From: Lentzea nigeriaca
GTDB taxonomy: Bacteria; Actinomycetota; Actinomycetes; Mycobacteriales; Pseudonocardiaceae
Direction of reading: 5' to 3'
DNA: 64,000 nt
Assembly: GCF_016907955.1 (NCBI RefSeq)
Contig: NZ_JAFBCX010000001.1
Location: 372,001 to 436,000 of the forward strand
The translations under genes and the position numbers were made by a program. Positions 58,669 through 64,000 of the stretch are shown one piece after another. A model generated the notes under the pieces. It was not told the DNA's origin. It did not search any database and saw nothing but the letters and a program-made list of their open reading frames with translations. Position 1 is the first letter of the stretch, and each line of letters starts with the position of its first letter.

Positions 58669-61293
58669 TCATTCGATGTCTTCCAGCAGAACCAGGCTGT
58701 AGTACCAGCCGGCGGCGACGGCCAGCACGCCGTGGTTGTACGGGGGCGGTACCGATGCCTCGCCGTGTGCGTTGCTGCCCCAGCCGACCACGGAGCCGTC
58801 CGTCTTCAACGCCAGGTTGTGCGTGAAGTTGGTGGCGAACGAAGCGACACCGGCCTGGGCTGCGGGCGGCACCTCGTACTCGTCGTCCGCCGTGCTCACT
58901 GCGGCAGGCCATCCGGGTCGGCCCCAGGAGATCACCTTGCCACCCGGCTTCAGGGCCAGGCTGTGGCCCGTGCCGGCGGCGACCGCGGTGACGCCGCTGA
59001 GGGCCTCCGCCGGAACGCTCGACTGACCGGCCCAGTTGGCGCCCCAGGCGATGACGGATCCGTCCTCCTTCAACGCCAGGCTGTGGCTGCCGCCGGCGGC
59101 GATCGCGGTGACGCCGCTCAGGGCCTGCGGAACGTCCAGCTGACCGGCGAAGTTGTCGCCCCACGCGATGACGGAGCCATCCGCCTTCAATGCCACGTTG
59201 TGGACGCCGCCGGCCGCGATCGCGATCACGTCGTGCAAGGCCTGCGGTGGAACGTCCGTCTGGCCGAAGCTGTTGTCGCCCCAGGCGATGACGGAGCCGT
59301 TCGCCTTCAGTGCCATGTTGTGGCGGTCGCCGGCGGCGATCGCGGTGACGCCGCTCAGTGCGTCCTCTGGAACGTCAGTCTGACCGGCGGAGTTGTCGCC
59401 CCACGCGATGACGGAACCGGCCGCCTTCAACGCCAGGCCGTGCTCGGTCCCGGCATCGATAGCGACCACACCGCTCGAGGCGGTGGGCGGAACCTCCGTC
59501 TGGCCCATGTTGTCGAGACCCCACGCCTTGACCGCGCCCCGGGAGACCCTGAGCTGACGGGACGACTGCGCGGTGCGCGTGCCGCTCGTGACGGTGAGGG
59601 AGACGGTGTAGACGCCGGGTTCGGCGAACCTGTGGTCGAACTCCGCGGTGTCCGCGGTGATCAGGGGAGTGGTCGTGCCGGGCTTGCTCACGGTCCAACG
59701 CCGGCTGTCGAGGCGACCGGTGGTGTCCGCGCTGAGGTGCACCGACTCGCCGATCACCGGCCGTGGCCGTCGGACGTCGATCCGGGTGATGCCAGGAGGC
59801 GCCTCCGCCGGGACGACGGTCACCACCGTTTCCGGCTCCACGCTGCTCCCGTTGCCGAGGGTCGCGGTGGCGCGGACGGTGAAGCTGCCCGGTTGCTGCC
59901 AGCGGTGACGGACGGTGGCGCCGACCGCCTCCGTTCCGTCGCCGAACGACCAGTGGGTGGTGGCGGTGCCGGCGGGCCGGAGCAGGACGGTCAGTTCGAA
60001 CTCGTCTCCGACCACACCGCGGTTGCCCGGCCGGACCACGATGGACGCCGTGGCCTCCTGCGCCCGCGGTGGCGGGTTCGGCTGCGGCGTCGAGCTGCTC
60101 CGGCCGGGGAGTCCCTGTCCGGGTTGCTGCATCCTGTGGTCGATCTTCGTCGCCTGTGCCAGCGGATCCGGCGCGGGCGTGGCCTCGTCCGCCGTGGGGC
60201 CTTCCGTGTACTTGGTGATCGTCTTGACGTCGCCTGCCAGGTCCAGCACCCCGGCCGTGCTGCCGTTCGGGTCGTTGAAGAAGACGATGCCGTCCCTGGC
60301 GATCAGCTCGAACCGGACCGGCCGGTCGAACAGCTGGCGCTGCGCGACCATCCTGGAGGTGGCGAGATCGACGATCGTGGCCTGCCCGGTGGAGTGGTCG
60401 GGCACCACGGCGTCCCTGCCGACCTCGACCGGGCTGCCGAGCTCCGCACCCGCGGAACTGACCTGCACGGGCTCGGTGCAGCCGGTGTCGAACGCGCACG
60501 AGATCAGCTCGCCCCGGCTGCCGGTCGCGATGAGCACCCCGGCCCGGTCGGCGGACCCCGTGATCACCGTCGTGTCGTCGGTGTGTGCGTCGAGCCGCAC
60601 CGACCGCGCGACCGCACCGGTCTCGGGGTCGAGCAACTCGGCCGTGCCGTGTTCGGAATCCACCAGCACCGGCCGGCCCTTGCTCATCGTCAGGTGACCG
60701 CTCCTCGTTGCGGCGGAACGGGTTCGCCGATGTCCCCGGTCCAGCCAGACCAGGTCGCCGGTCGTGTCGTCGATCGCCCACACCCGGCCCTGCTCGTCGA
60801 CCCCGGCGCTGCCCGGCCTGATCGCCTCCGCCAGCCGTCGCGGTTCGCCTCGCGGCGCGAGCGCCGCCGGGTCGACCACGGCCGTCATTCCACTGTGGAC
60901 ATCGACCACGTGCAGTGCGTCCGGACTGGGCAGCACCACCAGCCCGTCGCTCGCCGGGAGCACCGGCACCGGCGGGGTGGCCCGTTCGGTGGCGCTGTCG
61001 ACACCGCTCACCCTGCCGGTCTTCCGGTCGAGCACAACGGCTCCGCTGCCCAGCTGGGCGACGGTCAGCTCCGTGCCGGCCTCGGCGACCGGCACGTGGG
61101 CCGTCACCTCGGCGGCAGCGCCGTCCACCAGGGTTGCCTCGCCGGTCTGGCCGGACGCCAGCCAGACCGTGCCGGAACGCATGCGCACGTGCGAGGTGTG
61201 ATAGCCCGGTCCCACCACGAGAACGGCCGCGGTGGTCGCGGCGACGGCGGCGAGGGCGGTCAGGAACCGGGTGCGCCGGGTCAGCCGTGTCAT
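58669..61293 (-). CDS. Exported PKD/RCC1-repeat protein (paralogue 2)
   Basis: 874 residues from ATG 61293, 3 bp after the stop of paralogue 1. An N-terminal TM helix or signal (LTALAAVAATTAAVLVVGPGY) is followed by a propeller-like region of about 350 residues (VVLDRKTGRVSGVDSATE, STGQATIVDLATSRMVAQRQ), a Pro-rich linker, two PKD-like domains (HWSFGDGTEAVGATVRHRW and a second one), and about seven RCC1-type repeats (GVTAIAAGDRHNMALKANGSVIAWGDN...). The repeats, of some 40 residues, would form a beta-propeller. It is a surface protein of unknown function, perhaps for binding. A tandem duplicate of the next gene, with drifted sequence. Confidence 0.85.
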   Translation of the reverse strand: MTRLTRRTRFLTALAAVAATTAAVLVVGPGYHTSHVRMRSGTVWLASGQTGEATLVDGAAAEVTAHVPVAEAGTELTVAQLGSGAVVLDRKTGRVSGVDSATERATPPVPVLPASDGLVVLPSPDALHVVDVHSGMTAVVDPAALAPRGEPRRLAEAIRPGSAGVDEQGRVWAIDDTTGDLVWLDRGHRRTRSAATRSGHLTMSKGRPVLVDSEHGTAELLDPETGAVARSVRLDAHTDDTTVITGSADRAGVLIATGSRGELISCAFDTGCTEPVQVSSAGAELGSPVEVGRDAVVPDHSTGQATIVDLATSRMVAQRQLFDRPVRFELIARDGIVFFNDPNGSTAGVLDLAGDVKTITKYTEGPTADEATPAPDPLAQATKIDHRMQQPGQGLPGRSSSTPQPNPPPRAQEATASIVVRPGNRGVVGDEFELTVLLRPAGTATTHWSFGDGTEAVGATVRHRWQQPGSFTVRATATLGNGSSVEPETVVTVVPAEAPPGITRIDVRRPRPVIGESVHLSADTTGRLDSRRWTVSKPGTTTPLITADTAEFDHRFAEPGVYTVSLTVTSGTRTAQSSRQLRVSRGAVKAWGLDNMGQTEVPPTASSGVVAIDAGTEHGLALKAAGSVIAWGDNSAGQTDVPEDALSGVTAIAAGDRHNMALKANGSVIAWGDNSFGQTDVPPQALHDVIAIAAGGVHNVALKADGSVIAWGDNFAGQLDVPQALSGVTAIAAGGSHSLALKEDGSVIAWGANWAGQSSVPAEALSGVTAVAAGTGHSLALKPGGKVISWGRPGWPAAVSTADDEYEVPPAAQAGVASFATNFTHNLALKTDGSVVGWGSNAHGEASVPPPYNHGVLAVAAGWYYSLVLLEDIE

Positions 61294-61296
61294 CGG

Positions 61297-63867
61297 TCAG
61301 TCCGTCCCTTCCACGAGGATCAGGCTGAAGTCGTTGCCCGCCGCGACGGCCAGCACGCCGCTGCTTCCTGGCGGTAGCGGGTCCGTGTCGTAGCTGACGA
61401 GACCCCATCCGAACGCGGTGCCGTCCGCCTTCACCGCCAAGGCGTGCTGGCGGCTGAGGTCCATCGCGACGACACCGCTGCGCGCTTCCTCCGGCACCCA
61501 GGAGGTCTTCTCCTTCCGGCTGCCCCAGCTGATGACCGAGCCGTCTTCCTTCAACGCCAGGCCGACGCTGCCGCCCAGGGCGAGTGCGCGCACGCCACCG
61601 GAGATGGTGGGCGGACTTGTTCCCTGAAACGGGCCTTCGCCCCAGACGAAGAGGGAGCCGTCGGCTTTCCGCACCAGACTGGTTCCGTCCCCGGCGGCGA
61701 TCGCCACCACGCCACTGGACGCCTCCGCAGGGGTTGTCGCCTCCAGACCGGAGCCCCAGGCGACGACGGAGCCGTCCGACTTCAACGCCAGGCTGTGCCA
61801 GTACCCGGCGGCGACCGCGACCACACCGTGCCGGGCCTCTTCCGGTACGGCCGATTCCCCGCTGTGGCCGCCCCAGGCGATGACGGAGCCGTCCGCTTTC
61901 AACGCCAGGCTGTGCTGGCCGGCGGCAGAGATCGCGATCACGCCGGTGGTCGCCTCTTGAGGCACGTCCAGCTGTCGATCGTCGTTCGCTCCCCATGCGA
62001 TCACGCGACCGCCGGCTTTCAACGCCACCGCGTGACTTTCCCCAGCGTCGATCGCGATCACGCCGCTCTCGGCCGCCTGCGGAACGTTCATCGGCCAGTC
62101 CTCCCGGCTCAGGGCCTTGACGGCGCCTCGCGCCACGGTGAACTGGCGGGACGACTGCGTGGCCTGGGATCCCTTGGTGACGGTGAGCGCGACGGTGTAC
62201 CGGCCGGGTGTGGCGAACCTGTGGTCGAACCCGGCTGTCCGCGCGGTCACCTCGGGTGCCGGCTGACCTGACCGCGTGACCGTCCACTCCCACCTGTCCG
62301 GCTCACGAGTGGTGTCGGCGCTGAAGTGCACCTGCTCGCCGATCACCGGCTTCGGCCGGCTGACGGCGAGTGCGGTGATCCGCGGCGGCGCTCCCCGCGG
62401 CACCACGGTCACCGTGGTTTCCGCCTCTGCTCGCCTTCCCGTGCCGAAGGTGGCGGTCGCGCGGACGGTGAAGACACCCGGCTCGAGCCAGGCGTGCCGG
62501 ACAGAGGAGCCGGAGGCGTCGGTTCCGTCGCCGAACGACCATCGGATCATGGCGTCGGCGGCGTGCTCGACCACGAAGGTCAGCTCGAACTCGTCGCCGG
62601 CCACACCGCTGTCGCCGGGCTCGACCACGATGGACGCGGCCGGGCTCGAGACCGTCAGGTCCGGCCGGCTGTTCTGGTGGGGTCGCCCCAGCCCGATCCT
62701 CTGCTTCTCCTGGCCGGTCTTCCTCACCTCGTCCGCCCGCACGGACCGGTCGGGTGTCGGTGTGGGCTGGTCCGTGGCAGGGTTCTCGGTGTACTTGGTG
62801 ATCGTCCGGACTGCGCCCCACAGGTCCAGAACGCCGGCCTTGTTGCCGTTGGGGTCGTTGAAGAAGACGATGCCGTCGCGGGCGATCAGCTCGAACGCGG
62901 TCGGCCGCTCGAACAGCGCGCGCTGGGCCACCACGCGCGACGTCGCGAGATCGATGATCGTCGCCTGCCCGGTGGAGTGGTCGGGCACCACCGCGTGATC
63001 GTCGACCTCGACCGGTGCACCGAGATCGGCACCCGCGGAACCCACCTTCACGGGTGTGGCGCAGGTCCCGGTGCCGAACGTGCACGAGATCAGCTCGCCG
63101 CGGGTGCGCACCGCGATCAGCAACCGGGACCGGTCGGCGGAGCCGCTGACGACGACCGCGTCGCCTGCACGGAGATCCGGCCGCAGGGAACGCAGGACAG
63201 CGCCGGTCTCGGGGTCGAGCAGCTCCGCCGTGCCGTGCTCGGGATCCACCAGCGCGGGCAGGCCCTGCGTGATCGAGAGGAGACCGCTCCTGGTCGCCGT
63301 GGCACGGGATCGTCGTCGACCCCGGTCCACCCAGACCAGGTCGCCTGTCGTCTCGTCGATCGCCCACACCCGGCCCCGTCCGTCGGCGACGACGCTGCCC
63401 GGCCTGACCGCGCCGGCCAGGTGCTCGGGTTCGCCCTTCCGCGCGAGCGTGGCGGGATCGACGGCGGCGACCGCTCCACTGTGGACGTCGACAGCGCGCA
63501 GCCCGTCCGGCGAGGGCAGCAGGACCAGGCCGTCGCTCTCCGGGAGCACGGACGCCGGGCCGGAGACCTGTTCGGTCGCGCTGTCGATGCGGCTCAGCGC
63601 ACCGGTCTTCCCGCTCAGGACGACGGCGGCGCCGTCCTGATGAGTCACGCTCAGCGCGGTGCCCGCGGCGGCGACCGGCACGTGGGCCTTCACCTCGGCG
63701 GAAGCACCGTCCACCAGCGTCGCCTCCCCGACAGGGCCGGACGCGAGCCAGACCGCGCCGGAGAGCATTCGCACCTGTGGGGGCTCATAACCCGGCCCCG
63801 CCACCAGAACAGCGGCGGCGATCACGGCGACGGCGCCGAGCGCGACCCTGACGTGTGCCGGTTTCAT
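61297..63867 (-). CDS. Exported PKD/RCC1-repeat protein (paralogue 1)
   Basis: 856 residues from ATG 63867, which opens a signal or anchor (MKPAHVRVALGAVAVIAAAVLVAGPGY) aligning with that of paralogue 2. A GTG at 63936 would add 23 residues. Same order of parts: propeller-like region, linker, two PKD-like domains (RWSFGDGTDASGSSVRHAW) and RCC1-type repeats (GVIAISAAGQHSLALKADGSVIAWGGH...). The first of the pair in transcription order, 3 bp from its copy, so both are probably made together. Function unknown. The remaining 133 bp to the window end hold only its upstream region. Confidence 0.85.
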   Translation of the reverse strand: MKPAHVRVALGAVAVIAAAVLVAGPGYEPPQVRMLSGAVWLASGPVGEATLVDGASAEVKAHVPVAAAGTALSVTHQDGAAVVLSGKTGALSRIDSATEQVSGPASVLPESDGLVLLPSPDGLRAVDVHSGAVAAVDPATLARKGEPEHLAGAVRPGSVVADGRGRVWAIDETTGDLVWVDRGRRRSRATATRSGLLSITQGLPALVDPEHGTAELLDPETGAVLRSLRPDLRAGDAVVVSGSADRSRLLIAVRTRGELISCTFGTGTCATPVKVGSAGADLGAPVEVDDHAVVPDHSTGQATIIDLATSRVVAQRALFERPTAFELIARDGIVFFNDPNGNKAGVLDLWGAVRTITKYTENPATDQPTPTPDRSVRADEVRKTGQEKQRIGLGRPHQNSRPDLTVSSPAASIVVEPGDSGVAGDEFELTFVVEHAADAMIRWSFGDGTDASGSSVRHAWLEPGVFTVRATATFGTGRRAEAETTVTVVPRGAPPRITALAVSRPKPVIGEQVHFSADTTREPDRWEWTVTRSGQPAPEVTARTAGFDHRFATPGRYTVALTVTKGSQATQSSRQFTVARGAVKALSREDWPMNVPQAAESGVIAIDAGESHAVALKAGGRVIAWGANDDRQLDVPQEATTGVIAISAAGQHSLALKADGSVIAWGGHSGESAVPEEARHGVVAVAAGYWHSLALKSDGSVVAWGSGLEATTPAEASSGVVAIAAGDGTSLVRKADGSLFVWGEGPFQGTSPPTISGGVRALALGGSVGLALKEDGSVISWGSRKEKTSWVPEEARSGVVAMDLSRQHALAVKADGTAFGWGLVSYDTDPLPPGSSGVLAVAAGNDFSLILVEGTD

Positions 63868-64000
63868 CGGTATCGCCCTGTCTCGAGGCTTTCTCCCGCG
63901 TGCCGCCTGCGCCGCGCGACGCTCCACGAGGTCCACAGTGGACGCGGGTCCAGCGCGGCGCGAAGGCGTGCCGCGGACAGGCGACCGGGATAGAGCTCGG

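Noticed and set aside
58700-59520. Regularly spaced similar DNA segments, considered as a CRISPR-like array
   Set aside because: They are about 120 bp apart, degenerate, and encode the RCC1-type protein repeats in frame.

Overview
The window is very GC-rich, uses many GTG starts, packs genes tightly with 1-8 bp overlaps, and carries actinobacterial hallmarks: two GH62/ricin-lectin enzymes, WYL and PadR regulators, RipA-like NlpC/P60 and LytM peptidoglycan hydrolases, and several leaderless-looking starts with a TANNNT box 5-8 nt upstream. It looks like chromosomal DNA of a saprophytic actinomycete. A Pseudonocardiaceae genus such as Lentzea or Saccharothrix is my guess from gene flavour, not something the sequence proves. 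I saw no rRNA, tRNA, CRISPR array, transposase or prophage.

Layout. 1-3405: secreted carbohydrate-active genes on the minus strand (SMP-30 lactonase fragment, CBM2 plus Cip1-like protein, CBM13-GH62 arabinofuranosidase). 3913-7350: TrmH/SpoU RNA methyltransferase, two SDR oxidoreductases, and a TetR regulator divergent from the second SDR with tandem palindromic operators between them. 7347-12368: a large M48-type membrane protease with a small coupled partner, then a PadR regulator with its operator and a coupled membrane protein. 12434-16641: a probable four-gene operon joining an OmpR-type two-component system to two peptidoglycan hydrolases. 16690-19031: remnant of a SUKH (SMI1/KNR4) immunity gene, PIN-domain protein, alpha/beta hydrolase and WYL regulator.

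19203-30669: secreted proteins and a second plant-polymer region (unknown secreted protein, S1 protease, ROK regulator divergent from a multidomain GH3 enzyme, a membrane-anchored beta-helix protein, and a second CBM13-GH62 paralogue with a LacI-type palindrome upstream). 31399-38706: the most unusual locus. A 21-codon peptide gene with a strong ribosome site and its own hairpin precedes four overlapping genes: a P-loop/TPR protein, an MFS exporter, a prolyl oligopeptidase and an ATP-grasp peptide-ligase-like enzyme. This is a candidate peptide natural-product (RiPP or peptide-ligase) pathway.

38941-54069: threonylcarbamoyl-AMP synthase, a vanadium-haloperoxidase/PAP2-like secreted protein, a beta-propeller lipoprotein, a 1964-residue secreted repetitive protein with a coupled lipoprotein, an orphan colicin-type immunity protein, a STAS protein, a DUF3592-like protein, a NarL-type two-component system and a membrane-anchored amidohydrolase. 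54251-63867: a secreted PHB-depolymerase-like esterase, a protein with the N-terminal LQR-AGN-AV signature of contractile-injection-system cargo, a TIR-domain protein, and two tandem PKD/RCC1-repeat exported paralogues. A degenerate palindrome GTCCANNNTGGAC recurs through the right half, mostly inside genes and built from codons that are rare in this GC-rich DNA.
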